64,000 nt of DNA, taken from Raoultibacter massiliensis. GTDB taxonomy: Bacteria; Actinomycetota; Coriobacteriia; Coriobacteriales; Eggerthellaceae. Shown one piece after another: positions 51,036 through 62,066 of this stretch (position 1 is the first letter of the stretch; every line of letters begins with the position of its first letter). The DNA lies in assembly GCF_900199545.1 (NCBI RefSeq), contig NZ_LT962671.1:76802-140801 (forward strand), given 5' to 3'. The position numbers and the translations under genes were made by a program. A model generated the notes under the pieces. That model saw only the letters and a program-made list of their open reading frames with translations, was not told the origin of the DNA and searched no databases.

Positions 51036-52460
51036 CTACTCTTTTCCGGTCCAGCAATACGTGCATACCATTTCGGGGTCGATGCCGATTGCCTCGAGCA
51101 TGCCGTCGAGCGATTGGAATCCCAGTGAATCGAAGCCCATCTCCTCGCAGATGGCGGAAAGCATGCACTTGCCGCGTTCGGTCGAACTGTCGGCGTATTC
51201 GTCGAGGTGGTTTTGCCCTTCGTCGCCTTCGAGCTGCTGCACCACACGGCGGGCGAGAAGCTCCATCTCCGATTTGCTGCTCGAAAAGCTCAAGTACTTG
51301 CAGCTGAACATGAGGGGCGGGCAAGCGGAGCGCATGTGGACCTCGGCGGCGCCTGCGCCGTACAGGAAGTCGACGGTTTCGCGCAGCTGCGTGCCGCGCA
51401 CGATGGAATCGTCTACGAACAGCAGTTTCTTGCCGTTAATCAATTCGGGTACGGGAACCTGCTTCATCTTCGCCACGCGGTTTCGCACCTCTTGGTTCGA
51501 TGGCATGAACGAACGCGCCCATGTGGGCGTGTACTTGATGAAGGGGCGGGCGAAGGGGGTTTGGCACTGCGTCGAATACCCGATCGCGTGCGGTATGCCC
51601 GAATCGGGTACGCCGGCTACGTAGTCGACATCGGGAATGCCGCCTGCCGCCGCTTCGTCGCGCGCCATGATCGAACCGTTGCGATAGCGCATGACCTCGA
51701 CGTTCATGCCCTCGTAGTTCGAGTTCGGGTAGCCGTAATAAGTCCACAGGAACGCGCAGATCTTCATCTTGTCGCCGGCAGGGGATATGGTCTCGTAGCG
51801 ATCGGCTGTCACGCGTACGATTTCACCCGGCCCCAGCTCGTACTCATCATCGTAATCGAGCTTGTGGTAGGGGAACGATTCGAACGAAATGCAGTGTCCG
51901 TCGTCCTTTTTGCCGACGAGCACCGGCAGGCGCCCCATCTTATCGCGCGCGGCGATGATCTGGCCGTCGTTGGTGATGATGAGCAGCGTGAGCGATCCTT
52001 CGATGGCATCCTGAGCATGTTTGATGCCTGAAACGAAGTCGTCTTTCTGATTGATGAGGGCGGCAACGAGTTCCGTGGTGTTCACGGCCCCCGAACTCAT
52101 TGCCATGAACTGCCTTCCTCCGTTGGCGAAGTTGTTTTCCACGAGCTGCTCGGCGTTGTTGATGGCGCCGACCGTCGTGATGCCGAAGGTGCCGAGATGC
52201 GATCGGACGAGCAGCGGTTGCGGATCGGTATCGCTGATGCAGCCGATGCCGGTGCATCCGTGGAACCCTGGGAGGTCGCTTTCGAAACGGGTGCGAAACG
52301 GCGTGTTCTCGATCGAATGTATCTCGCGCTGGAATCCGTCCTTCGCGTCGTGAAAGATCATACCTGCGCGTCGTGTACCTAGATGCGAGTGGTAGTCCAC
52401 TCCGAAAAACACGTCCAACACCACATCGTTGCGGGATGCCGCTCCGAAGAATCCGCCCAT
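51036..52460 (-). CDS. PurF-like amidophosphoribosyltransferase without the N-terminal catalytic Cys
   Basis: A 474-residue protein. The PRPP-binding loop LLFVDDSIVRGTQL is canonical, and the C-terminal phosphoribosyltransferase fold is intact. Active PurF starts with a processed Cys (CGI/CGVFG); here ATG 52460 (GAAAGG upstream) gives MGGFFGAAS with no Cys, and the HRGQ motif is replaced by HLGTRRAG. A longer frame upstream also has no Cys before GGFFG. The N-terminal glutaminase therefore looks inactive, so it would need ammonia, or it is a paralogue with another job. Similar MGGFFG-type proteins occur, from memory, in Bacteroides and Clostridia. It is divergent from ansA. Confidence 0.78.
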   Translation of the reverse strand: MGGFFGAASRNDVVLDVFFGVDYHSHLGTRRAGMIFHDAKDGFQREIHSIENTPFRTRFESDLPGFHGCTGIGCISDTDPQPLLVRSHLGTFGITTVGAINNAEQLVENNFANGGRQFMAMSSGAVNTTELVAALINQKDDFVSGIKHAQDAIEGSLTLLIITNDGQIIAARDKMGRLPVLVGKKDDGHCISFESFPYHKLDYDDEYELGPGEIVRVTADRYETISPAGDKMKICAFLWTYYGYPNSNYEGMNVEVMRYRNGSIMARDEAAAGGIPDVDYVAGVPDSGIPHAIGYSTQCQTPFARPFIKYTPTWARSFMPSNQEVRNRVAKMKQVPVPELINGKKLLFVDDSIVRGTQLRETVDFLYGAGAAEVHMRSACPPLMFSCKYLSFSSSKSEMELLARRVVQQLEGDEGQNHLDEYADSSTERGKCMLSAICEEMGFDSLGFQSLDGMLEAIGIDPEMVCTYCWTGKE

Positions 52461-52714
52461 CGTGTACCTTTCGCCTTGCCTGACCGCTTTCGTTACAACG
52501 AATATACCAGTATAAAGCTCTCGGTGGTTTGCGGGGGGCGAAGTCGCGATGCTGTTCTCGGTATGCACAGAAAGCACCCATCAGCGGCAGCGGGGCGGCG
52601 CATTTCCGCCGACCGTCCGCGCGTAGTCGCTTGATGGAGATTTTTCCTTATGCTGGCGCATCGCGAATGGTGCGGATATCGTTTCAGGACGACGGTTGAG
52701 AAGAAAGCGCGAAC

Positions 52715-53719
52715 ATGAAGAAGATCCTTTTGATCGCTACGGGTGGAACAATCGCCTCGGTTGAGGACGGATGCGGCTTGAAGCCTGCGTTTACGGGCGA
52801 AGAGCTAACGGAGTTCGTACCCCAGATTGGAAGCTTGTGCGAGCTTGGCTTCGTGCAGCTCATGAACATAGACAGCACCAACATGCGTCCGTCGGATTGG
52901 ATGCGCATCGGGGATGCGATCGTGAAATCCTACGACGATTACGATGGGTTCGTCGTGCTGCACGGAACCGACACCATGGCCTACACCGCAGCGGCCCTTT
53001 CCTACCTTATCCAGGGAAGTCCAAAGCCCATCGTGCTCACCGGGTCGCAGCAACCCATGGCAAGCCCCTTCACCGATGCGAAGCTCAATCTGTACCAGAG
53101 CGTCCTGTTCGCCTGCGACGATCGGTCGTGCGACGTTTCGGTCGTGTTCGGAGGCGCTGTTCTTGCGGGCACTCGCGCGCGCAAGCAGCGCACAATGAGC
53201 TTCAACGCGTTTGCGAGCGTCAACTTCCCCGAAATTGCGCTTATCAGGAACAATCGCATTATCAGGGCGGGAACGTGCGTTTCCTGTCCGGACAGGGAAT
53301 CGAAGCCTCGCGTGTACGATCGCTTGAACGAGCGCGTGTTCGTGCTCAAGATCACGCCTGAGATGAAGCCGAGCGTTTTCCGACTGCTCAAACGGGATTA
53401 CGATGCGATCATCCTCGAAACGTTCGGCATCGGGGGCATTCCCGACTACGGCGACTATCGGAAGGCTATTTTCGATTGGGTCGATTCGGGCAAGACGCTC
53501 GTCGTGACCACGCAGGTGCCCGAAGAGGGGCTGGATCTTGGCGTGTACGAGGTCGGACGCGCCTACGCCGATCACTGCGGCATACTGAAGGGCGGCGATA
53601 TGACGACCGAGGCGCTTGTGGCGAAGACCATGTGGGTGCTCGGGCAGACCGACGATTCCGCCGAAATCAAGAAGTTGTTCTACCATGTGGTGAATCACGA
53701 CAGGACGGTCGCCGAGTAA
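52715..53719 (+). CDS. ansA: Type I L-asparaginase
   Basis: A 334-residue cytoplasmic asparaginase. The first active-site Thr is in ATGGTIAS (residues 8-15), the second in LHGTDTMAYT, with TGSQQP and the Lys of ARKQR completing the family set. No signal peptide is present, so it is the cytosolic type. It hydrolyses asparagine to aspartate and ammonia; interestingly, it lies next to a PurF-like enzyme that probably needs ammonia. Weak GAGAAG before the start. A possible terminator follows. Confidence 0.92.
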   Translation: MKKILLIATGGTIASVEDGCGLKPAFTGEELTEFVPQIGSLCELGFVQLMNIDSTNMRPSDWMRIGDAIVKSYDDYDGFVVLHGTDTMAYTAAALSYLIQGSPKPIVLTGSQQPMASPFTDAKLNLYQSVLFACDDRSCDVSVVFGGAVLAGTRARKQRTMSFNAFASVNFPEIALIRNNRIIRAGTCVSCPDRESKPRVYDRLNERVFVLKITPEMKPSVFRLLKRDYDAIILETFGIGGIPDYGDYRKAIFDWVDSGKTLVVTTQVPEEGLDLGVYEVGRAYADHCGILKGGDMTTEALVAKTMWVLGQTDDSAEIKKLFYHVVNHDRTVAE

Positions 53720-53778
53720 GGCCGAACGCCGGTCGATGCGCTAGAATTGTTACATTGTCTGTGCGGTTTTCCGAGCAG

Positions 53779-53803
53779 AAGCCTGTTTTCTTAGGCGGGC
53801 TTT
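53779..53803 (+). terminator. Probable terminator after ansA
   Basis: A 7-bp stem AAGCCTG with CGGGCTT (one T-G pair), a T-rich loop, then TTAGG. Weak but well placed, 60 bp past the stop. Confidence 0.4.
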
Positions 53804-53843
53804 AGGCGGGAATCCGCTGGTGTTTGGGAAACGGGAGGAACTG

Positions 53844-55682
53844 GTGGCGAGACTATCGGTTGCGCCGAAGGCACGTGCCGATGAGCGCATCGCTGACTAC
53901 CTGGATAAACATGCCCGCCGCGTGGCGGCGACGCCTCCGGGCACCTGCCCTTTGGCTGTGCAGCTATCGCTTCTTCGGGCGAGCGGATCTCAGACGTGCG
54001 GCAAGTGCGTCCCCTGCCGCGACGGCATTTCCCAGCTGACGGCTCTGCTCGAACGGGTAGTTGCCTGCGAGGCCGATGAGAGCGCACTTTCCACTCTGAA
54101 GACGCTTGCCGAAATGATCCGCGATGCGTCGGATTGCGCCATCGGATACGAGGCCGCTTCTTCTGTGCTTGCGGGGCTCGAAGAGTTCGATGGCGAATAC
54201 CGAAGCCACGTGTTTGATCGGCTGTGCCAACAGGGGGTCGGGCAAACCGTTCCGTGCGAGACCCTGTGCCCCGCGCATGTCGACGTTCCCGCCTACATAG
54301 CCTTGACGGGAGCGGGCGATTACGCCCAGGCTGTGAACATGATACGCAAGGACAACCCGTTTCCGACGGCGTGCGCGTACGTGTGCGAGCATCCGTGCGA
54401 AGATCGGTGCCGCAGAACGCTTCTTGATGCTCCGATCAACATTCGCGGCATCAAGAAGTACGCGGTCGAACAGGCGCCGGCCGATACGGTCGACGTGCCG
54501 AAGCGAAATGCCGACACCGGTCGCACGGTTGCGGTCGTAGGCGGCGGCCCGAGCGGCTTGACCTGTGCGTACTACCTTTCCCTCATGGGACATCGCGTGG
54601 TTGTGTTCGAGGCGCGCAGGCAGCTTGGAGGAATGCTGCGTTACGGCATTCCCGCCTACCGGTTTCCGCGCGAGCGCCTCGACGAGGATGTCAGGGGCAT
54701 CTTGGCCGTCGGCGGCATCGAAGTGCGTTGCGGCGAAGAGATCGGGGCGAACGAGATGCGCGATCTCGTCGAGGCGTACGACGCGGTCTACGTTGCCGTC
54801 GGTGCGCAGACCGGCAAGACTTTGCGGGTCGATAACGCCAGGGCCGAAGGCGTCGCGTCGGCGGTCGAACTGCTCGGCGAGATCGGCGATGGGGCATATC
54901 CCGATTTCACGGGCAAGCGGGTTGCGGTTGTCGGTGGCGGCAACGTTGCCATGGACTGCGCGCGCACGGCGGTGCGAGCTGGAGCCGAAGAGGTGTCGGT
55001 GGTGTACCGCAGGCGCAAAGACGATATGACGGCGCTTCCCGCCGAGATCGAAAGCGCCATTGCGGAGGGCGTCGAGATGGTGGTGCTCGAATCGCCAGTG
55101 GGCATCGAGGTCGATGGGAGCGGATGCTGCTCGGCGCTCGTTACGCAGCCGCAGATGATCGGGCCGGTGAAAGACGGAAGGCCCGCCCCCGTCGCGGCCG
55201 ACAAGCCGCATGGGCGCGTAGAGGCCGATGCGGTGCTCATGGCCGTGGGGCAGGGCGTTGCAGCCGAGCCGTTTGAAGAATTCGGCATGAAGACCACGTG
55301 GGGCTGTTTCGATGCCGACGAGTTTTTACAGGCCGAAGGACTTGAAGGTGTTTTCGTGGGGGGCGATTGCCAGACCGGGCCGTCGTCGGCGATCCGCGCG
55401 ATAGGCGCCGGCAAGGTTGCCGCGCGCAATATCGACGAATATCTGGGATTCCATCATACGCTCGATTGCGGTATCGAAGCTCCCGTACCTCAGTCCAACG
55501 ATCGCACGCCCAGGGGCCGTGTGGAAATCGCCGAGCGTCCGGCTCGCGTTCGCAGGCTCGATTTTCTCGAAGTCGAAGGTTCGATGAGCCTTGAGGAGGT
55601 CGAGCAGGAATGCGGCAGATGCCTGCGTTGCGATCATTTTGGCTGCGGGACGGTTGAAGGAGGAAGGCAACGGTATGAATAA
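53844..55682 (+). CDS. Formate-dehydrogenase-associated NAD(P)H-oxidising flavin/FeS subunit (NuoF-C-terminus plus GltD-like fusion)
   Basis: A 612-residue protein from GTG 53844 (GGGAGG five bases upstream; GTG 53820 is possible). The first 110 residues hold a NuoF-type [4Fe-4S] segment, GSQTCGKCVPCRDG, without the NuoF FMN/NADH Rossmann part. Then follows a GltD-like module: Fer4_20 cysteines (PCETLCPAHVD, CAYVCEHPCEDRC), VVGGGPSGLTCAY for FAD and VVGGGNVAMDCAR for NAD(P)H. The C-terminus has CGRCLRC. It overlaps the formate dehydrogenase start by eight bases, so it is its electron-transfer partner, coupling formate and NAD(P)H. Confidence 0.85.
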   Translation: MARLSVAPKARADERIADYLDKHARRVAATPPGTCPLAVQLSLLRASGSQTCGKCVPCRDGISQLTALLERVVACEADESALSTLKTLAEMIRDASDCAIGYEAASSVLAGLEEFDGEYRSHVFDRLCQQGVGQTVPCETLCPAHVDVPAYIALTGAGDYAQAVNMIRKDNPFPTACAYVCEHPCEDRCRRTLLDAPINIRGIKKYAVEQAPADTVDVPKRNADTGRTVAVVGGGPSGLTCAYYLSLMGHRVVVFEARRQLGGMLRYGIPAYRFPRERLDEDVRGILAVGGIEVRCGEEIGANEMRDLVEAYDAVYVAVGAQTGKTLRVDNARAEGVASAVELLGEIGDGAYPDFTGKRVAVVGGGNVAMDCARTAVRAGAEEVSVVYRRRKDDMTALPAEIESAIAEGVEMVVLESPVGIEVDGSGCCSALVTQPQMIGPVKDGRPAPVAADKPHGRVEADAVLMAVGQGVAAEPFEEFGMKTTWGCFDADEFLQAEGLEGVFVGGDCQTGPSSAIRAIGAGKVAARNIDEYLGFHHTLDCGIEAPVPQSNDRTPRGRVEIAERPARVRRLDFLEVEGSMSLEEVEQECGRCLRCDHFGCGTVEGGRQRYE

Positions 55683-58389
55683 CGTGACGATAGACGGGAT
55701 AGGCGTCGAAGTTTTCGAGGGGGCTACCATTCTCGATGCCGCCGAAGCGGCGGGCGTTCGCATTCCGACGCTCTGCTATCTCAAGGGGCGCAACGCGATC
55801 GGCTCGTGCCGCGTATGCGTTGTCGATGTGCGAGACGAGGATCGGCCTGTTCCCGCGTGTACGACGACTGTGCGGGACGGCATGGTTGTTGTAACGCAGT
55901 CGAGGGAACTCACCGGGTATCGCCGCATCGCCCTCGAGCTGATAGTTGCCGATCTCGAAGCCGAGGCGGCAGACGATCTGTTCGCGGCAAGCAAGGGAGA
56001 CGAATCCGAGCTCAAAAGGCTCTGCGACGAATACGACGTTTCGAAGCCGGCGTTTTCTCCGGTTAGAAAAAGGGAACCCGTGCTCGATGGCAATCCTTTT
56101 CTCATCTACGACCCGAACCTCTGCATCGCCTGCCAGCGGTGCGTGGGCACCTGCAACAACGCGGCGCGCAACCATACGCTGCAAACGCGCAGGCGCGGTG
56201 TGCGTACCGTCATCGACGCTCCGTTCGGGAGCGACTGGAAGCAGAGCGCCTGCGAATCGTGCGGCAACTGCGCCCAGGCGTGTCCTACGGGCGCACTGAA
56301 GACCAAACGCCGTGCGAGCTACTATGCCGACGATGCGACCAAGGTGCTCACGACGTGCCCTCATTGCGGAGTCGGCTGTCAGCTCAACCTCGTTGTCGAA
56401 GACGGCAGGATCGTCGATGCCGAAGGCGCTGCGGGTCCGTCCAACAAATCGCTTCTGTGCGTGAAGGGAAGGTCGGCAAGCTACGGCTTCGTGGATTCTC
56501 CCGATCGCATCCGCACGCCGCTGGTGAAAAACGCGCTCACAGGCGAATTCGAAGCCGCCACATGGGACGAGGCGCTCGATCTGGTGGCCCGTCGCCTTGC
56601 GGGTTTGCGCGATGGATACGGGGGAGGCTCGCTTGCGGCGTTCGCTTGCTCGCGGTCGACCAACGAGGATGTCTATCTGTTCCAGAAGATGGCCCGCACG
56701 GCGTTTCGAACGAACAACATCGATAACTGCGCACGTGTTTGACACGCCCCCAGCGTTGCCGGTCTGGCAACAACGTTAGGGTCGGGGGCTATGACGAACT
56801 CCATCGACGACATCGCGCAGGAGTCGGATGTCATCATGCTCGTTGGCTCGAACCCCGAAGAAGCGCATCCGGTATTCGGCATGCAGATCCGCGCCGCGGT
56901 CGAGCGGGGCGCCAAGCTCATCGTGGTCGATCCGCGCGACATCGGGTTGACAGCGCGTGCCGACATCCATCTCAAGCTCAAGCCCGGTACGAACGTGGCC
57001 TTCGCCAACGGCGTGGTGCATGTGCTCATCAAGGAGGGCTTTGCGGACGAGGCGTTCGTCGAAGAGCGCACCGAAGGTTTCGAGCAGCTTGCCGAGATGG
57101 TAAAGGAATATACGCCCGAGCGGGTGGCTGCGATCTGCAACATCGATCCGCGCGACCTCGTTGCAGCAGCAAGGATGTACGGAAATGCCGACAAGGCGTC
57201 GATCGTGTACTGCCTCGGCGTGACCGAGCATTCAAGCGGCACCGACGGCGTGATGTCTCTTTCGAACATCGCAATGGTGTCGGGCAAGCTCGGCCGTCCC
57301 GGTTGCGGCGTGAACCCGGTGCGCGGGCAGAACAACGTGCAGGGCGCATGCGATATGGGCGCGGCGCCGGCTGACTTTCCCGGATATCAGAAGCTCGCGA
57401 ACCCTGAAGCGATGGCCAAGTTCGAACGGGCGTGGGGTGTCCGGCTCAGTCATGAGCCAGGGCTTATGGCCACTGAATGCTTCCCGGCGATACTCGATGG
57501 CAAGATAAAGGGCATGTTCATCTTCGGCGAAGATCCGGTGCGCACCGATCCCGATACGAGGCATGTCATCCATGCGCTCGAATCGCTCGAGTTTCTGGTG
57601 ATTGACGAGCTGTTCATGACCGAGACTGCGAAGTTCGCCGACGTCGTTTTGCCCGGGCGGAGCTATGCGGAAAAGGAGGGCACGTTCACCAACACCGAGC
57701 GCCGCGTTCAGCGCGTGCGCAAGGCGGTTGAAATCGACGGCGATACGATGCTCGATACCGATATCTTCACCGAGATCATGAATCGCATGGGGTATGCCCA
57801 GCCGCACATGAGCGCCGCTGAGATCATGGACGAAATCGCCGCGCTCACGACGCCCCCTTACGGAGGCGTGAGCCATGCGCGCCTCGATGGGGACGAGGTT
57901 GCCGGTTGCGGATTGCAGTGGCCCTGCCCGAGCGCAGATCATCCTGGAACGCCGATCCTCCATGTGGGCGAGTTCTCGCGCGGCGCCGGCGCCTATTCGC
58001 TTGCGGGGTACCGCGAGCCGACCGAGCCAACCGATGAAGATTATCCGTTTATCATGATGACGGGTCGCATCCTGTATCATTACAACGCCTGTGCGATGAC
58101 GGGACGAGCCGAGGGGCTCAACGAAGTGGCTGGCAGCTCGTTCATCGAGATGAACGAGCGCGATGCGGCTGAGCTCGGCATCGCTGACGGAGATCGGGTG
58201 AAGGTTGCCTCGCGGCGCGGCGAGATAGAGACCACAGCGCACGTGTCGGAAAAAACGTCGCCCGGCGAAACGTGGATGCCGTTTCATTTCCAGGATGGGA
58301 ACAGCAACTGGCTCACGATCGCTGCACTCGACACGATATCGAAGACTCCCGAGTACAAGGTGTGCGCGGTGAGGATAGAAAGGGTTTAG
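55675..58389 (+). CDS. fdhA: Selenocysteine-containing formate dehydrogenase, catalytic subunit
   Basis: A 904-residue protein read through TGA 56740-56742, which is selenocysteine 356 (NNIDNCARV-Sec-HAPSV matches FdhA/FdhF around its Sec). The two open frames on either side are in the same phase and neither alone is a full enzyme. Residues 1-90 carry a [2Fe-2S] fold (CYLKGRNAIGSCRVC), then 4Fe-4S motifs CIACQRCVGTC and CESCGNCAQACP, the CPHCGVGC cluster, and molybdopterin domains to the end. ATG 55675 has GGAGGAA upstream. A SECIS hairpin lies directly after the TGA. It is the catalytic half of an NAD(P)-linked formate dehydrogenase or CO2 reductase. The selA/selB/selC genes must lie elsewhere. 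Confidence 0.95.
56743..56789 (+). promoter_or_regulatory. SECIS element for selenocysteine insertion
   Basis: Directly 3' of the in-frame TGA: an upper 6-bp stem GTTGCC (56755-56760) with GGCAAC (56766-56771) and the loop GGTCT, which is the SelB-binding loop of bacterial SECIS elements. A lower stem GCCCCC (56746-56751) with GGGGGC (56784-56789) closes the structure. It lies at the spacing expected after a Sec codon. Confidence 0.93.
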
Positions 58390-58393
58390 CTAC

Positions 58394-59452
58394 ATGAAGA
58401 TCAACCACGCGATTCTGCACGTACTCGATTTCGTATCGTGCGTGAATGTGATGTCGCAGGAGGAACTCGACCTTACAAGCAAGAACGCAAAGCGATACGT
58501 TGCGGGGCATGCGAAGCACGCGCTCGGCAACCTGGACAACAAGCGCGGCGAGTTTGCGCCCGATAGCATGTTTGCCGAGGAGATCAGAAGCTACTTTCGC
58601 GGACAACGCGATTTCGTGGATCTATCCATCCAGGTGGCGGAATTCGTTGCCGGGGAGCTCGGACGCATGGAGAAGGCCGCCTCGACCGACGTGCTCGTGG
58701 TTGATTTCGAAGACGAAACCAAGGCGGCTGTGGGAGACATGTCCGATGAAGAGATCGACGCGGCATTCGAAGGTCGGGGCAAGCGCTATTTCGCGATGCT
58801 GATGCTCGAGAGCCGTCAGGCGTTCATGCACGAAGTGGGCCGCGGCGAGAGCGGCGACGTGCGTACTGCGATAGAGCGCCACCATGCCATCCTCCCGAAT
58901 CCATCGCAGAAGGTGCAGTCTTATGCGCTCGTCGAATCGGGCTCGCTCAACGTGGCGTTCAGCGACAAGGCGCGCACGATTGCGGGCGAGGAGCGCTGGC
59001 TCATCCCCGACGGTCTGCTGCAATGCTCGATGGGGCCGTCGGGCAAAGAGGTGTTCAATGCGGTTGCGCGTATCGTCGAGGAGGTAGCCGAGGAATACGG
59101 TGCGAACTCGGCGGTCGCCGTCTCGAAGGCGAAGGCCTACGTTGCCGAAAACGCCCGGGACTCCGACGAGGTGTACCCCGAGGAACTGGGTCGCGAGGTG
59201 TTCGAAGACGATGCGCTGCAGAAGCGCTTCGAAGAGGCGGTGGCCGAAGAGGCCATCCCCGAGCGCGTTGTGGTTGAAAAGGCGGTGGCCGACCGCGTGG
59301 CGAAGAACCATAAGATCAGAACCGATACCGGCATAGAGATCACGTTTCCCGCCGAGTACAGTCAGAGTGCCGAGTTCATCGAGTTCGTCAGCGAGCCGAA
59401 CGGCCTGATTTCGATCGAACTCAAGAACATCGGAAGGATCGAGAACCGATAG
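58394..59452 (+). CDS. NdpA/YejK-like nucleoid-associated protein
   Basis: A 352-residue protein of the 37-kDa nucleoid-associated family (PF04245). The opening MKINHAILHVLDF, the middle YFAMLMLESRQAFMHEV, and the SYALVESGSLNVAFSD block fit it. Proteins of this family bind DNA broadly. It starts five bases after the fdhA stop, possibly only by proximity; a strong terminator follows. Its role in formate metabolism is not apparent. Confidence 0.82.
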   Translation: MKINHAILHVLDFVSCVNVMSQEELDLTSKNAKRYVAGHAKHALGNLDNKRGEFAPDSMFAEEIRSYFRGQRDFVDLSIQVAEFVAGELGRMEKAASTDVLVVDFEDETKAAVGDMSDEEIDAAFEGRGKRYFAMLMLESRQAFMHEVGRGESGDVRTAIERHHAILPNPSQKVQSYALVESGSLNVAFSDKARTIAGEERWLIPDGLLQCSMGPSGKEVFNAVARIVEEVAEEYGANSAVAVSKAKAYVAENARDSDEVYPEELGREVFEDDALQKRFEEAVAEEAIPERVVVEKAVADRVAKNHKIRTDTGIEITFPAEYSQSAEFIEFVSEPNGLISIELKNIGRIENR

Positions 59453-59520
59453 CGCAGCCGCCGCTCGGATTTTGCTCTGCTGCCGTTTTCCTGCGGGATT
59501 CGGCCGCCTTCGGAAAAGCG

Positions 59521-59560
59521 AGAGCGCCCGCGCATCCGACCGGATGCGCGGGCGCTCTTT
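59521..59560. terminator. Strong rho-independent terminator (bidirectional)
   Basis: A perfect 18-bp stem (59521-59538 with 59541-59558), beginning AGAGCGCCCG and ending GGGCGCTCT, with a two-base AC turn followed by TTT. It closes the fdh-ndpA transcript and the convergent ettA transcript. Confidence 0.85.
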
Positions 59561-59633
59561 CGGTGCCAAAGCTTATGCAGCGCGGCGTTGCCGCCCTGCG
59601 GCCGCAGTTTGGTTCTCTCTGCGGCGAGAAAGC

Positions 59634-61313
<1,680 letters not shown>

Positions 61314-61433
61314 GTTGTGTTTCCTGAGTTCGAGGTTGTTGTTGCTTGGATATTGTCGCATGAGTGGAGTCGGATTTCGAGGTCGTCTTTGCATTGTGCA
61401 GTCAAGCTGCGGCCATGGGGTACAATGAATCGC

Positions 61434-61990
61434 ATGAAAATCGACCGCATGTTCAAAATCATCTACCTGCTCATGAGCCGCGATAAGATGACGGCGAAGG
61501 AACTCGCCGAGCACTTCGAGGTGTCGGTACGCACCATCCACCGCGATATCGATTCGCTCATGCAGGCGGGCATCCCCGTGTATACGAGTCGTGGATCCGA
61601 AGGCGGCGTATCGCTTGTGGACGGCTTCGTGCTTGACAAGGCGGTCCTGTCGAAGGACGAGCAGGCTGAGATTCTCTTCGGGTTGCAGAGCTTGCCGGGA
61701 TGCGCGACGGGGGAGGACGTCCTCGGAAAACTGGGCGTCTTGTTCGGTCGGTCTGGCCCCGATCGTACGAATACGTTTTGCTCGAACTGGTTTTCGAGCC
61801 CTTTGCTGCAGCAAGGGTGTACGACGAATTCGACATCGACTCCATCGAGTCGTCGGATGAGGGCGGGCTTCACGTGCTCACCCGATATCCCGACGGAGAA
61901 TACCTCTACGATATGCTCGCATCGTTTGGAAGCGCCGTCGAAGTGGTGCAGCCTGCAGAGGTTCGGGAGAAATTCGAACAAAGGAAGTGA
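61434..61990 (+). pseudogene. Broken YafY/WYL-type regulator (internal deletion and frameshift)
   Basis: The N-terminal frame from ATG 61434 encodes a complete DeoR-like helix-turn-helix and dimer arm (MKIDRMFKIIYLLMSRDK, VSVRTIHRDIDSLMQAG, LSKDEQAEILFGLQSLPG). After about residue 105 it loses sense. From about 61750 a +2-shifted frame encodes the normal WCX C-terminus (ELVFEPFAAARVYDEFD through FGSAVEVVQPAEVREKF) to 61990. The WYL domain between them (about 110 residues) is missing. A -10 TACAAT lies 8 nt before the ATG, suggesting a leaderless message. The neighbouring DUF3788 gene with its operator is intact. A truncated DNA-binding protein could still be made. Confidence 0.75.
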
Positions 61991-62006
61991 CCCCCTTCCG
62001 CATATA

Positions 62007-62022
62007 TGACATACAGCTGTCA
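62007..62022. promoter_or_regulatory. Inverted repeat before the DUF3788 gene
   Basis: TGACA-TACAGC-TGTCA is a perfect 5-bp inverted repeat 45 bp before the DUF3788 start, next to GGTATGGT, where a promoter would lie. It is the likely operator of the neighbouring YafY-type regulator. Confidence 0.55.
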
Positions 62023-62066
62023 GGTATGGTGCGGGAGAATTGCGGTAAACGCACAAGGAGGTTTCA

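Noticed and set aside
56740..56742. Premature stop in formate dehydrogenase
   Set aside because: The flanking frames are in the same phase, the residues around the TGA match selenocysteine FdhA, and a SECIS hairpin follows.
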